From contig NZ_QUDR01000002.1 in assembly GCF_003477605.1 (NCBI RefSeq), positions 162,559 to 226,558 of the forward strand: DNA of 64,000 nt, in the 5' to 3' direction. This DNA is from Clostridium sp. AF37-5. GTDB taxonomy: Bacteria > Bacillota > Clostridia > Lachnospirales > Lachnospiraceae. Position numbers and translations under genes: made by a program. Of this stretch, positions 9,392 through 19,189 are shown piece by piece. Within the stretch, counting starts at the first letter, position 1, and each line of letters opens with the position of its first letter. The notes beneath the pieces were generated by a model, which was not told the origin of the DNA, made no database searches, and worked only from the letters and a program-made list of their open reading frames with translations.

Positions 9392-10390
9392 ATGGAAAAG
9401 CGAGTGATTTCTACTGACCTGATGGAAGAAGATTACAAAATTGAAAATAGTCTTCGTCCAAAGTTTTTGAAAGACTATATTGGTCAGAGTAAAGCAAAAG
9501 AAAATTTAAAGATTTATATTGAGGCGGCGAAACAGAGAAACGAATCGCTTGACCATGTACTGTTATATGGGCCGCCTGGATTGGGAAAAACCACATTAGC
9601 GGGGATTATTGCGAATGAGATGGATGTGAACTTAAAGATTACATCGGGACCCGCAATTGAAAAACCGGGTGAAATGGCATCTATTTTAAATAATCTCTCG
9701 GATGGTGATTTACTGTTTGTGGATGAGATTCACAGACTTAACAGACAGGTGGAAGAAGTGCTCTATCCGGCGATGGAAGATTACGTCATTGATATTGTGA
9801 TTGGAAAGGGAGCCTCGTCGAGAAGTATCCGTCTGGATTTGCCGAAGTTTACACTTGTGGGTGCAACGACGCGCGCCGGTATGCTGACGGCACCGCTTCG
9901 TGACCGTTTTGGAGTAGTCCATCGTTTGGAGTTTTATACAGTAGACGAATTGACCGAAATCGTTCTTCGTTCGGCGCAGGTTTTCCATGTGTCGATTGAT
10001 AGGGAGGGAGCTAGAGAAATTGCAAGACGTTCACGCGGAACACCACGTTTGGCTAACCGCCTATTAAAGAGGGTGCGTGATTTTGCCGAAGTAAAATACG
10101 ACGGAAACATTACACTTTCGGTGGCAAATTTTGCATTGGATTTGCTGGAAGTGGATAAATATGGACTGGATAACACCGATCGGAGCCTTTTACTGGCGCT
10201 GATTGAGACATTTCATGGAGGACCGGTTGGACTGGATACGTTAGCCGCATGCATTGGTGAGGACAGTGGGACGATTGAAGATGTCTATGAACCGTTTTTG
10301 ATTCAGAATGGATTTTTAGCAAGGACGCCCAGAGGACGTATTGTGACAGAAAAAACATATCATCATTTGGGGTTGTCATTTGACGAATAA
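9392..10390 (+). CDS. ruvB: Holliday junction helicase RuvB
   Basis: Hexameric AAA+ ATPase that drives branch migration with RuvA. 332 residues, full length. Walker A is [10 protein letters not shown] (about 60-69), Walker B is [10 protein letters not shown], sensor 1 is LVGATTRAG, and the arginine-bearing APLRDRFG and sensor 2 [10 protein letters not shown] motifs are all present. The C-terminal winged helix ([16 protein letters not shown]) is intact. It lies 17 bases after ruvA and is certainly co-transcribed with it. Its last codons carry the -35 element of the zapA promoter. Confidence 0.98.
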   Translation: MEKRVISTDLMEEDYKIENSLRPKFLKDYIGQSKAKENLKIYIEAAKQRNESLDHVLLYGPPGLGKTTLAGIIANEMDVNLKITSGPAIEKPGEMASILNNLSDGDLLFVDEIHRLNRQVEEVLYPAMEDYVIDIVIGKGASSRSIRLDLPKFTLVGATTRAGMLTAPLRDRFGVVHRLEFYTVDELTEIVLRSAQVFHVSIDREGAREIARRSRGTPRLANRLLKRVRDFAEVKYDGNITLSVANFALDLLEVDKYGLDNTDRSLLLALIETFHGGPVGLDTLAACIGEDSGTIEDVYEPFLIQNGFLARTPRGRIVTEKTYHHLGLSFDE

Positions 10391-10408
10391 TGTTTTTTTA
10401 TGTATAAT
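10380..10408 (+). promoter_or_regulatory. Promoter of zapA, overlapping the ruvB end
   Basis: TTGACG (10380-10385), 17-base spacer, TATAAT (10403-10408). The -35 box spans the last codons of ruvB. It gives zapA its own transcription besides read-through from ruvAB. Confidence 0.7.
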
Positions 10409-10439
10409 TACTAGGAAATTGAGCAGGTGAGGTGCATAG

Positions 10440-10844
10440 ATGAAAAAGAAAAATGATGTAGAAGTTTTAATTGATGGCAGAAAATATACACTTTGTGGAT
10501 TTGAAAGCCCGGAATACATTCAGAAAATTGCCTCTTACATTAATCGTAAATTGGCGGAATTTCATAAACAGGAGGGATATGCAAGACTGGATTTGGATTT
10601 GCGTAATACCCTGCTTGCGATTAATATTGCCGACGATTATTACAAAGAGAAGAAAAAGGCAAGCGAATACCGCACCGAGACTCAGTTAAAAGACAAAATG
10701 GTGTTAGACATGAAGCATGAGATTATTGAGTTACAGGATACCATTAAGAAACTTGAAAAAGAACGCGATGAGTTTCATGATTCAGTTGAAAAATTAGAGA
10801 AAAAACAGGTTGAATTAGAAACTAGATTGAAACAAAAAAGATAG
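10440..10844 (+). CDS. zapA: Cell division protein ZapA
   Basis: Cytoplasmic FtsZ-associated protein that bundles FtsZ filaments. The N-terminal 85 residues fit the ZapA globular domain (VLIDGRKYTLCG near the start, YIQKIASYINRKLAEF, and the LLAINIADDYYKEK helix). The rest is a Glu/Lys-rich coiled coil (KMVLDMKHEIIELQDTIKKL), longer than in Bacillus ZapA (85 residues) and typical of Clostridial forms. AGGTGAGG lies upstream of the ATG. The gene ends just before a hairpin terminator, so with its own promoter it can form a single-gene unit. Confidence 0.88.
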   Translation: MKKKNDVEVLIDGRKYTLCGFESPEYIQKIASYINRKLAEFHKQEGYARLDLDLRNTLLAINIADDYYKEKKKASEYRTETQLKDKMVLDMKHEIIELQDTIKKLEKERDEFHDSVEKLEKKQVELETRLKQKR

Positions 10845-10847
10845 AAA

Positions 10848-10876
10848 AAGGACTGCTGAAAATGCAGTCCTTCTTT
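10848..10876 (+). terminator. Intrinsic terminator after zapA
   Basis: A 9-bp stem, AAGGACTGC (10848-10856) with GCAGTCCTT (10864-10872), 7-base loop, then CTTT. The T tract is short, so termination may be partial. Confidence 0.7.
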
Positions 10877-10902
10877 ACAAGATAGAGGGAGAAAGGAATC
10901 GA

Positions 10903-13110
10903 ATGAGTAATGTAGAAATTCTTGCACCGGCAGGCTCACTGGATGGCTTATATGCTTCGTTTCAAATGGGGGCAGATGCGGTCTATGTGGGAACCAGCCG
11001 CTTTGGTGCCCGTGCTTTTGCTAAAAATCCGAGTGTCGATGAACTGGAAGAGGCACTTGTGTATGCTCATATGCACGATAAAAAAATATATCTGACGGTC
11101 AACACGCTGCTCTCGGACAGGGAGCTGGAAAATGATTTGTTCCCATTGATTGCTCCGTTGTATGAGGCGGGACTTGATGCTTGTATTGTACAGGATTTAG
11201 GCGTGTTGTCTTTTTTACATGAAAATTTTCCACAGATGGATTTGCACGCCAGCACGCAGATGACGATTTTATCCGGAGATGAGGCAGAGTTATACAGAAA
11301 CTATGGTGTTACAAGATTTGTTCCTGCCAGAGAATGTACCATTGAGGAAATTCGTGCGATGAGAGCACAGACCGATTTGGAAATAGAAGTGTTTGTGCAT
11401 GGTGCGCTCTGCTATTGTTATTCCGGGCAGTGCTTGATGAGTGAGGAGATTGGAGACCGCAGCGGAAACCGGGGAATGTGTGCGCAGCCGTGCAGACTTC
11501 CATTTACAAGTGCATATGGAAACGGACATTTATTCAGCACAAAAGATATGTGTACGCTTATGCATATTCCGGAACTTGTGGATGCCGGAATCGATTCTTT
11601 TAAAATTGAAGGGCGTATGAAAAAGAAGGAGTACAGTGCGTACTTGTCCTCGTTATACCGCCATTATGTCGATGTTTATGAGAGTGAGGGGAACGAGGCT
11701 TTTCAGGCATTGGTTCAAAATAAAGAAAGCAGGCTGTGGAAAGATATCAGGCGGAGTAAAGACATTTATAACCGCGGCGGATTTTCTGCCGGATACCTTT
11801 TTGAGACAGATAAGAAAAATATTATGTATCCGAAAAAAAACGGGCATTTTGGTACGTGTGTTGGTACTGTTTTGAAAGCGTCCAAAGGACAGGCGGTATT
11901 CCGTGTAAAAGAAGCTCTGCATTATCAGGATATTTTAGAATTTCGCCTGGAAGATGATACAAAAGCATACGAGTATACGGTAAAAAATGAAGCAGCACCC
12001 GGTGACGTTGTGACGTGCAATGTAAAAAGGGGCAGTACGATATTTAAGGGACAGAAAGTTTATCGTACAAAAAATGCGGCACTGTTGTCATGGATTGATG
12101 AAAAAATCGAAACTATTGATGACAAAATTTCTTTGAAAGGCGAAATGACCGCGAAAATCGGCAAACCGATTGCTCTGAAACTGCAGGGACTTTCGCATGA
12201 AGTTACAGTGTTTGGTGAACCATTACAAAGAGCCGTGAATCGTCCTGTGACAAAAGACGAAATTGAAAAGCGCATTCGGAAAATGGGAAATACGAATTAT
12301 AGACTCACGGACTTTTCCATTACTTTAGAGGAGGATTCCTTTGTGCCAATGGGAGAAATCGCCAAATTAAAACGAGAGGCATTAGCAGCTTTTGAGAGAG
12401 AGGCGGTGTCTGGACGAAGTGTGGGAGAGCAAAAACCGCATAAAAAGAAAGAACTTTTTGTCTGGCAAAATGTCTCCATTCTAAAAGTTTCTACGATGGA
12501 GCAGTTAAGGACAGCAGTGGAGACGGATGAAAGCGATGTGTGGATTGAACTGCCGGTAGCTTTATTTGCAAAGGAAGAGGATGAGGTAATCAAACTTCTT
12601 AAAAATCGTCCGGTAATTCTTTCATTCCCACGGATTATGAAAGCGGGAGTGGAAGAAAAGTGGAGGACATTGATAAACCGGCTGATTGTCGGTGCGGTTG
12701 TGATTAACAGCCACCGTGCGCTGCTTGTGGCAAAAAAGAGGTTTCAGGATTGCCCATGGATTGCTGCCGAAACATTTTACCATGAAAATGAGCGCGCAAA
12801 AGAAGTGCTTGCAGAACTTGGTATCTGCCCGGCAATTAAGCGTGGCTATGGGCGCAAAGAAGTAATGGTGACGAAGGGATGCTTAAAACGGACGCTTGAC
12901 AGGTGCGATGGAAAAGAAGAGAGAATTTTAGTATCTGGTGGCAAAGGGGACAAATTCTATGTGGTAAATAATTGCGATTTTTGCTACAATACGATATATA
13001 CAAAAAACGGCGAGAAAAAGCCGGAATTTGATAAGCCGGCATGGCACCATTTTACATGGGAGACAGCCGATGAAATGAGAAAGGTTTTGAAAACATGGAA
13101 CTTATTATAG
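10903..13110 (+). CDS. Peptidase U32 family protein, RlhA-like RNA hydroxylase
   Basis: U32-family protein, 735 residues. Characterised relatives are RlhA (23S rRNA C2501 hydroxylation) and TrhP (tRNA U34 hydroxylation), which need prephenate and probably an Fe-S cluster; older annotations call the family collagenase-like peptidase. The N-terminal barrel starts EILAPAGSLDGLYASFQMGA, and the U32 signature is FVHGALCYCYSGQCLMS. The Cys set (CYCYSGQC, GMCAQPC, and NCDFCYNT near the C-terminus) could hold a cluster. A long middle segment (about 380-500) fits the DUF3656 insertion of the RlhA branch. Its stop overlaps the next gene by 16 bases. Family is certain; rRNA as the substrate is inferred from length and the insertion. 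Confidence 0.87.
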   Translation: MSNVEILAPAGSLDGLYASFQMGADAVYVGTSRFGARAFAKNPSVDELEEALVYAHMHDKKIYLTVNTLLSDRELENDLFPLIAPLYEAGLDACIVQDLGVLSFLHENFPQMDLHASTQMTILSGDEAELYRNYGVTRFVPARECTIEEIRAMRAQTDLEIEVFVHGALCYCYSGQCLMSEEIGDRSGNRGMCAQPCRLPFTSAYGNGHLFSTKDMCTLMHIPELVDAGIDSFKIEGRMKKKEYSAYLSSLYRHYVDVYESEGNEAFQALVQNKESRLWKDIRRSKDIYNRGGFSAGYLFETDKKNIMYPKKNGHFGTCVGTVLKASKGQAVFRVKEALHYQDILEFRLEDDTKAYEYTVKNEAAPGDVVTCNVKRGSTIFKGQKVYRTKNAALLSWIDEKIETIDDKISLKGEMTAKIGKPIALKLQGLSHEVTVFGEPLQRAVNRPVTKDEIEKRIRKMGNTNYRLTDFSITLEEDSFVPMGEIAKLKREALAAFEREAVSGRSVGEQKPHKKKELFVWQNVSILKVSTMEQLRTAVETDESDVWIELPVALFAKEEDEVIKLLKNRPVILSFPRIMKAGVEEKWRTLINRLIVGAVVINSHRALLVAKKRFQDCPWIAAETFYHENERAKEVLAELGICPAIKRGYGRKEVMVTKGCLKRTLDRCDGKEERILVSGGKGDKFYVVNNCDFCYNTIYTKNGEKKPEFDKPAWHHFTWETADEMRKVLKTWNLL

Positions 13111-14453
13111 CAGAACTTTCACGATATATAATCGTTATTTTATTTGCTCTGTATACCTTCTACAGTTACCGCGCGTTTATCGGACGGGCGGCAGGAAATA
13201 ATGAGGGAGTATTCCGGGCACAGCGTGTGCTTATCGTGATGCTTCATTTGGTTTGCAGTGCAGTTATTTTAGTGGAAGAAAAAGAAATTAAATATGTGGT
13301 TTTGTGGGCACTTGAGTTATTCTTTTTTCTGTTTTTTACGAAAATCTATCAGGTGTTTTACAAGGGAATGTCAAAACTAATCTGGAATAACATGATGATT
13401 TGCATGATGATTGGATTTATTATGCTTGGCAGACTTTCCTATGATTATGCAATCAGACAGCTTGTGATGGCATCGCTTGCTTTGGGAGTGTGTCTTTTAG
13501 TGCCGTTGTTTATTGAGCGTTTTACGATTTGGGAAAAAATCGGTTGGCAGTATGCGCTTGCCGGTGTCCTGCTTTTACTTTTGGTGTTTGTTATTGGTGT
13601 GGAAAAATACGGCGCAAGAAACTGGGTTTCGATTGGTGGATTTGAATTGCAGCCGTCTGAATTTGTGAAAATTATTTATGTATTTTTTATCGCATCGCTT
13701 TTGGCAAAGCGGACGGATTTTAAGAGTGTTGCCGTGATTAGTATTGCGGCGGCAGTACATGTGGGAATCCTTGTATTAGAAAAAGATTTGGGCGCAGCAC
13801 TGATTTATTTTGTGACATATCTTATGATGCTTTATGCGGCGACGATGAAACTGCGCTATCTGGCGGCAGGTTTTTTTGCAGGGACGGTGGCGTCTGTTGT
13901 GGCGTACCGGTTATTTGCGCATGTGCGTGTGCGTGTGGCGGCGTGGCAGGACCCCTGGTCGAACATGAATCAGGGTGGCTATCAGATTTGCCAGAGTTTG
14001 TTTGCAATCGGAACTGGAGGATTGTTTGGCATGGGACTTGGACAGGGCATGCCAAAGAGTGTGCCGGTTGTGGAAAGTGATTTTATTTTTTCTGCAATTG
14101 CAGAGGAAATGGGTGTCATTTTCTGTATCTTTTTGATTTTGATTTACATCAGTTCTTTTATTATGTTTGTCAATATCGCCTTAAAAATGAAAAAGAATTT
14201 TTATAAACTGTGTGCATTCGGATTGAGTGTAGTTTTGATTTTCCAGGTGTTTTTGAGTATCGGTGGAGTAACCAAATTTATTCCGTCAACCGGTGTGACG
14301 CTGCCGTTAATCAGTTACGGTGGCAGTTCCATTATAACGACGATTGTGATTTTTAGTATTATTCAGGGAATGTATGTGAGAAACCGAAGAGAGGAGGTCA
14401 CGACAAATGAAGAACAAGCAGCAATTAATCGAAAATCCGGAAAAAGGCAGTAA
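13095..14453 (+). CDS. FtsW/RodA/SpoVE family peptidoglycan glycosyltransferase
   Basis: Multi-pass membrane SEDS protein that polymerises lipid II into glycan strands with a partner class B PBP. 452 residues with about ten membrane segments. Family motifs: KYGARNWVSIGGFELQPSEF, the VLEKDLGAALIYF segment with its Asp, the GLGQGMPKSVPVVESDFIFS segment, and the IPSTGVTLPLISYGGSS end. Its last 47 bases overlap the PBP gene, which fixes its partner. No mreBCD or mraY cluster lies nearby, so division, elongation and sporulation roles cannot be separated. Confidence 0.93.
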   Translation: MELIIAELSRYIIVILFALYTFYSYRAFIGRAAGNNEGVFRAQRVLIVMLHLVCSAVILVEEKEIKYVVLWALELFFFLFFTKIYQVFYKGMSKLIWNNMMICMMIGFIMLGRLSYDYAIRQLVMASLALGVCLLVPLFIERFTIWEKIGWQYALAGVLLLLLVFVIGVEKYGARNWVSIGGFELQPSEFVKIIYVFFIASLLAKRTDFKSVAVISIAAAVHVGILVLEKDLGAALIYFVTYLMMLYAATMKLRYLAAGFFAGTVASVVAYRLFAHVRVRVAAWQDPWSNMNQGGYQICQSLFAIGTGGLFGMGLGQGMPKSVPVVESDFIFSAIAEEMGVIFCIFLILIYISSFIMFVNIALKMKKNFYKLCAFGLSVVLIFQVFLSIGGVTKFIPSTGVTLPLISYGGSSIITTIVIFSIIQGMYVRNRREEVTTNEEQAAINRKSGKRQ

Positions 14454-15861
14454 ACGCCAGAACCGGGAAATGGCGGTTGTGACCTATCTTGTGATGGCAA
14501 TCTTTTTTATTCTTGCCGGATATATGGTTTATTTTATCATTCACGATTCGGATCAAGTGTTAAATAATTCGGCAAATAAACGTCAGGAACTTTTAGCCAA
14601 GCGTGTGACGAAAGGTAAAATTTTATCGGACAAAGGAAAAGTGCTGGCAAAGACAGTTACGGATTCTTCAGGAAACGAAACGAGAAAGTATCCGTATGGC
14701 AGCTTGTTTGCGCATGTTGTCGGACGTTCTTCGCATGGGAAAACCGGGTTGGAGGCATCAGAAAGTTATACGATGCTGACCTCCGGACTGAATCCATTTC
14801 TTAGTACGATTAATGAACTAAAAGGGAAAAAAAATCCGGGAAACAATGTAGTTACCACATTGAATGTCGGGCTTTCCAAAGCGGCGAGTAATGCACTTGG
14901 TTCAAAGCGTGGAGCGGTTGTTGTGATGGACCCGGAAACCGGGAAAATACTGGCGATGGTGAGTAAACCATCATACGACCCCAATCAATTGACGGATGCC
15001 AGATGGAACAAATTGACATCGGATTCCGGGGAGCAGTCGGCGCTTTATAACCGGGCAACACAAGGGTTGTACCCGCCGGGGTCAACTTTTAAATTGTATA
15101 CAGCGTTTGAATTTATGAGAGAACAGGATAATTATTCAAAATTTCATTATACCTGTACCGGAAAAATTGGAACAGGAAGTGAACAGATTAAGTGCTATGG
15201 TGGTGAAGTGCACGGAAAAGTGGATTTGGAAAAGGCATTTGCCGAATCTTGTAATGCAGCATTTTGCTCCATCGGAGATGGTTTGAACCGGAATTCGTGG
15301 CGCAAGTTATGTGAATCCTTTTATTACAATAAAAGCATTCCGCTTGAAAAAATGGAGCAGAAATCGTCCCGTTTTACGATTGATAACAAGACGGCGCAGG
15401 GCGATGTAAGACAGGCGTCAATCGGACAGGGACAGACACTGGTTACGCCGCTGCAAAATATTTTACTTGTCTGTGCATCAGTCAATGGCGGTGAATTGAT
15501 GCAGCCATATGTGGTTGACCGGATTGAGGATGCAAACGGAAATACGGTTTCTGAAAATACACCGAAATCACTCGGGAAGAAAATGTCAGAAAAAGAGGCA
15601 AAACAATTAAAGAAATTAATGAGGGGAACCGTAAAAGGTGGAACGGCGACGTCTTTATACTATGGAACGCCATATAAGGCAGGTGGAAAGACGGGTTCTG
15701 CGGAGTTCCAAAACGGTTCGACGGATTCTCATGCGTGGTTTGTCGGCTACGCGGAAAAAAATGGTAAAAAGCTTTGCGTCAGCGTAGTTGTAGAGGCTGC
15801 GGGAACCGGAAGTGCCTATGCTGTTCCGATTGCTAAAAAGGTGTTTGACGCTTATTGGTAG
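14407..15861 (+). CDS. Class B penicillin-binding protein (transpeptidase)
   Basis: Membrane-anchored D,D-transpeptidase, 484 residues: one N-terminal membrane helix (about residues 24-45), a short non-catalytic region, then the transpeptidase domain. The three active-site motifs are S226-TF-K229 in PPGSTFKL, S281-C-N283 in AESCNAAF, and K428-TG in GGKTGSAEF. It is shorter than PBP2/FtsI (600-700 residues) and has no PASTA domains, matching the compact PbpA-like proteins encoded with FtsW/RodA in Clostridia and Actinobacteria. AGAGGAGGT lies 9 bases upstream of the ATG inside the ftsW-like gene, so the two are translationally linked. Confidence 0.93.
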   Translation: MKNKQQLIENPEKGSKRQNREMAVVTYLVMAIFFILAGYMVYFIIHDSDQVLNNSANKRQELLAKRVTKGKILSDKGKVLAKTVTDSSGNETRKYPYGSLFAHVVGRSSHGKTGLEASESYTMLTSGLNPFLSTINELKGKKNPGNNVVTTLNVGLSKAASNALGSKRGAVVVMDPETGKILAMVSKPSYDPNQLTDARWNKLTSDSGEQSALYNRATQGLYPPGSTFKLYTAFEFMREQDNYSKFHYTCTGKIGTGSEQIKCYGGEVHGKVDLEKAFAESCNAAFCSIGDGLNRNSWRKLCESFYYNKSIPLEKMEQKSSRFTIDNKTAQGDVRQASIGQGQTLVTPLQNILLVCASVNGGELMQPYVVDRIEDANGNTVSENTPKSLGKKMSEKEAKQLKKLMRGTVKGGTATSLYYGTPYKAGGKTGSAEFQNGSTDSHAWFVGYAEKNGKKLCVSVVVEAAGTGSAYAVPIAKKVFDAYW

Positions 15862-15874
15862 AATGGGGTATACT
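15845..15874 (+). promoter_or_regulatory. Promoter of the Nudix/PPK2 unit
   Basis: TTGACG (15845-15850) within the PBP 3' end, 18-base spacer, TATACT (15869-15874). It lies 55 bases before the ATG of the Nudix gene. Confidence 0.6.
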
Positions 15875-15928
15875 AAGAAAAAAAACACGTGTACAGAGGA
15901 ACGTGATTTCCACGCAGGAGGGATTGCA

Positions 15929-16381
15929 ATGATAGAAGCAACAAGCTGTGGCGGAGTAGTAATTTTCCGGGGTAAGATATTATTGTTGTATAAAAATGTG
16001 AAACACAAATATGAAGGCTGGGTTCTTCCGAAAGGAACAGTTGAGCAGGGAGAAAGTTTTCCGGAGACGGCATTACGTGAAGTAAAGGAGGAGGCAAGTG
16101 CGCTGTGCCGGATTGTTGATTATGTTGACCGAAGCCACTACACATTTGAAGTGCCGGAGGGGACGGTATCCAAAGATGTTCATTGGTTTTTAATGCAGTC
16201 GGATAGTTTCTATTCAAAACCACAAAGGGAGGAATATTTTCAGGATTCGGGGTATTATAAATACCATGAGGCATATCATCTGCTGAAGTTTGCCAATGAA
16301 CGCAAAATTTTGGAACATGCGTATGCTAAGTACCAATTACTCCGTAAAAATCAGATGTGGGGCAGACCAAGAAGATTGTGA
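15929..16381 (+). CDS. Nudix hydrolase
   Basis: Cytoplasmic Nudix pyrophosphohydrolase, 150 residues from ATG 15929, which has AGGAGGG 6 bases upstream. An open frame to 15812 runs back into the PBP gene and is not used. The Nudix box is GTVEQGESFPETALREVKEE: G, then E after five residues, then REVKEE, with Ala-Ser in place of the usual final Gly. LPKG before the box and VHWFLM after it fit the diadenosine-polyphosphate or ADP-ribose class. The substrate cannot be told. It sits directly before a polyphosphate-AMP phosphotransferase, hinting at shared nucleotide-phosphate metabolism. Confidence 0.85.
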   Translation: MIEATSCGGVVIFRGKILLLYKNVKHKYEGWVLPKGTVEQGESFPETALREVKEEASALCRIVDYVDRSHYTFEVPEGTVSKDVHWFLMQSDSFYSKPQREEYFQDSGYYKYHEAYHLLKFANERKILEHAYAKYQLLRKNQMWGRPRRL

Positions 16382-16396
16382 AAAGGGGTGTTACTT

Positions 16397-17845
16397 ATGC
16401 TTGATAAGGTAATGATGGAGCGAAAAGAAGTTCGCAAAGACTATGATGAGAGACTGGCACATTTAGAAATTCGTATGGGAGAACTGCAGCGGCAGTGCCG
16501 GAGTATGGGGATTCCGATTGTTATTGTGTTTGAGGGGTTTTCTGCGTCCGGAAAAGGAACAATGATTGGACGGATGATTCGTCCTCTTGACCCAAGAGGT
16601 TTTCAGGTTTTTACGATGGAAAAGGAAACGAAAGAGGATAAAAGGCATCCATATTTATGGCGTTATGCGACGAAAATGCCGGCAAAAGGAAGAATTCATA
16701 TTTTTGATCACAGCTGGTATCAGGGGTTCCCGGATATTTTACAGGCGGACGAAATCTGCCGGTACGAAAAGCAGTTTACCGACGATGGAGTTGTTTTGAT
16801 TAAGTTTTTTCTTGCTATTACAAAAAAGGAGCAGAAAAAACGGTTAAACCATTTGGCAGGCAGTGAGGACACGAGCTGGCGTGTCAAAGAAAAAGACTGG
16901 AAAAATAATGAGAATTATGACAAATGTTTCTCACAATTTGATACTATGCTGGTACAGACCGATACGGCAAATGCGCCGTGGACAATTGTCGAGGCAATGG
17001 ACAAAAAATTTGCAGTAGATAAAATTTTAACGACAATTGTAAACGGGCTGGAGCAGGCGGTCGAGAAGAATCAGAAAAAAGGAAATCCGGAAACGGATTC
17101 TAAAAGTGAGGATACAGATGCATATCTGCAAAACAGTGTGTTAAAAGGTGTGGATTTGACGCTCTCTTTGACGCCTGAGGAATATAAGAAAAAGAAAAAA
17201 GATTTGCAAAAGCGGATGGAGAAACTTCACAATCAGATGTATTTGCAGCGTGTGCCTGTGGTGCTAGCATTCGAAGGCTGGGATGCCGGTGGAAAAGGCG
17301 GTGCCATTAAGCGCATTACCCAGTGTATGGATGCGCGTGGTTATGAAGTGGTGCCAATTGCTTCGCCAAATGATATCGAAAAAGCACATCATTATTTGTG
17401 GCGGTTCTGGAATCATTTTCCAAAGGACGGACACATGGCAATTTTTGACCGCACCTGGTATGGAAGAGTGTTAGTTGAGCGTGTGGAAGGTTTTGCCACG
17501 GAGGAAGAATGGAAACGTGCTTATCAGGAAATTAATGATATGGAAGCCCATTTGGTAAAATCCGGTACAATTGTTTTGAAATTCTGGATGCACATCGACA
17601 AAGATGAGCAGGAAAAACGCTTTAAGCAGCGAATGGAAACGCCGGAAAAACAGTGGAAAATTACAGATGAAGACTGGCGCAACCGTGACAAATGGGATGA
17701 CTACGAAAAAGCAGTCGATGAGATGATGTTACGCACATCGACGACAGAAGCCCCATGGCATATTATTGAGGCAAATTCCAAGTTATACGCAAGGATTAAA
17801 GTCCTTGAAATTGTTGTGGAGGCATTGGAAAAGAGGTTAGAATGA
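16397..17845 (+). CDS. pap: Polyphosphate:AMP phosphotransferase (two-domain PPK2)
   Basis: Class II PPK2 enzyme, which phosphorylates AMP to ADP with polyphosphate; two fused PPK2 domains in 482 residues. Domain 1 (about 10-225) has Walker A GFSASGKGT and FDHSWYQGF. Domain 2 (about 255-480) has GWDAGGKGG and FDRTWYGRVLVERV. In known class II proteins the second domain is catalytic; here domain 1 has lost the Arg and Gly of the FDRxWYGR motif, agreeing with a structural role. The ATG at 16397 has AAGGGG 8 bases upstream; a GTG at 16388 overlaps that site and is less likely. Its end overlaps the next start by 4 bases. Confidence 0.9.
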   Translation: MLDKVMMERKEVRKDYDERLAHLEIRMGELQRQCRSMGIPIVIVFEGFSASGKGTMIGRMIRPLDPRGFQVFTMEKETKEDKRHPYLWRYATKMPAKGRIHIFDHSWYQGFPDILQADEICRYEKQFTDDGVVLIKFFLAITKKEQKKRLNHLAGSEDTSWRVKEKDWKNNENYDKCFSQFDTMLVQTDTANAPWTIVEAMDKKFAVDKILTTIVNGLEQAVEKNQKKGNPETDSKSEDTDAYLQNSVLKGVDLTLSLTPEEYKKKKKDLQKRMEKLHNQMYLQRVPVVLAFEGWDAGGKGGAIKRITQCMDARGYEVVPIASPNDIEKAHHYLWRFWNHFPKDGHMAIFDRTWYGRVLVERVEGFATEEEWKRAYQEINDMEAHLVKSGTIVLKFWMHIDKDEQEKRFKQRMETPEKQWKITDEDWRNRDKWDDYEKAVDEMMLRTSTTEAPWHIIEANSKLYARIKVLEIVVEALEKRLE

Positions 17846-19185
17846 ATACAAATCAGAAAATCCGAAGAATCGGAGGAATTGTTGTTTTATTAATTTTATG
17901 CGGTATGCTTTTGCCTGTATTTTGTAAAAACAGCAGGGCGGCAGAGGTGACGCATTATTATGTTTATCTGGATGACGCCCGCTATGAGGTGACAAAGGAC
18001 GAGTATGCGAGAATTTACGGAAGCCAGTCAGATACCGATGTGCTGGTTTCGATTTTAAGAGAAATCTTAGGAGAGCGCATGCCGGCATCCTTTTCCGTTG
18101 TGTCTGGAGAGGTAACGACAGAAAACAGCGACAGTACCTACGGCAATTCGGATTTTTTGATTGAAAATGGCAGATTGATTTCTTATCGGGGAAGCGATAC
18201 GACCGTAACCGTACCAAATACGGTAACGGTGGTTTCTTCGCTTGCCTTTTATAACAATTCAAAGGTGAAGAAAATTATTCTTCCGTCAAGTGTAACGACA
18301 GTTGAAAAGTATGCTTTTGCCAAATGTTCATCACTTCGTGTGATTTCTTTTCCAAAAGAAACTGTTACATTGATAGACAATATCCTTTATGACTGTGGAA
18401 AAATCTTAAATTTTGCAGCACCAAAATTAAGTAAGGCGTATTCGTATGCCGAGAAAAAAGGAATTGCCGTTACGACAACAAACAAAATTAAATTTGCATC
18501 TTCCCATATTTACCTTCTTGCGGGTGATACCGACACGATTCCTTTGCTCAACTGCATTAATACAGTAACGTATAAGAGTAAGAAAAAGAGTGTGGTATCT
18601 GTTACAAAAAGCGGTAAAATTCGTGCAAAAAAGAAAGGAACCACCATAATTCAGGCATCTGCCGGCGGTAAAAAATATCAGTACAAAGTAACGGTATACG
18701 GAAAAGCAGTTGGAAAACGGGTAAACCAGATTATTAAATCGGTTATTAAAAAAGATATGACGAATTATCAAAAAGTACAGGCAGTACATAATTGGATGAT
18801 TCGAAATGTAAAATATGATTATTACAGTCTCAAACGCGGATATGTACCGAGTGTATCCCACACAGCAAAGGGAGCACTGCTGAAAAAAGTGGCAGTGTGT
18901 GATGGTTATTCGCATGCCTTTCAGATGGTGATGCGTAAACTTAAAATTCCGTGCCGCTTTGTAACCGGTTCAAGCGGTAGCGTCGGCCATGCATGGAATA
19001 TGGTGAAACTTTCCGGTAAGTGGTATCACATTGATGTGACCTTTGACGACCCGATTATCAATGGCACAAACACCAACAAAAAACCGTATTATACATACTT
19101 TTTGAAATCGAGTTCGGTGATGAAAAAAACACATCATTTTACTGCATCGAAATACCCAAAATGTAACAGTAAAAAATATGACTAA
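17842..19185 (+). CDS. Secreted transglutaminase-like protein with LRR and Ig-like domains
   Basis: Exported protein, 447 residues. Signal peptide (residues 1-34, ending SRAAE); BspA-type LRR_5 region (about 110-205: NTVTVVSSLAFYNNSKVKKI, SSVTTVEKYAFAKCSSL); a Big2-like Ig domain (about 215-295); and a C-terminal transglutaminase core. The catalytic triad is visible: C353 in VAVCDGYS, H383 in VGHAWNM and D398 in HIDVTFDDP. Such proteins are usually cysteine proteases or crosslinkers acting on the cell surface; the target is unknown. Start ATG overlaps the previous stop by 4 bases with AGAGG upstream, so it is co-translated with pap. No terminator follows except a palindromic element. Confidence 0.9.
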   Translation: MNTNQKIRRIGGIVVLLILCGMLLPVFCKNSRAAEVTHYYVYLDDARYEVTKDEYARIYGSQSDTDVLVSILREILGERMPASFSVVSGEVTTENSDSTYGNSDFLIENGRLISYRGSDTTVTVPNTVTVVSSLAFYNNSKVKKIILPSSVTTVEKYAFAKCSSLRVISFPKETVTLIDNILYDCGKILNFAAPKLSKAYSYAEKKGIAVTTTNKIKFASSHIYLLAGDTDTIPLLNCINTVTYKSKKKSVVSVTKSGKIRAKKKGTTIIQASAGGKKYQYKVTVYGKAVGKRVNQIIKSVIKKDMTNYQKVQAVHNWMIRNVKYDYYSLKRGYVPSVSHTAKGALLKKVAVCDGYSHAFQMVMRKLKIPCRFVTGSSGSVGHAWNMVKLSGKWYHIDVTFDDPIINGTNTNKKPYYTYFLKSSSVMKKTHHFTASKYPKCNSKKYD

Positions 19186-19189
19186 TTTT

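Noticed and set aside
10903-13110. Secreted collagenase reading of the U32 protein
   Set aside because: No signal peptide; characterised members of this branch act on RNA.
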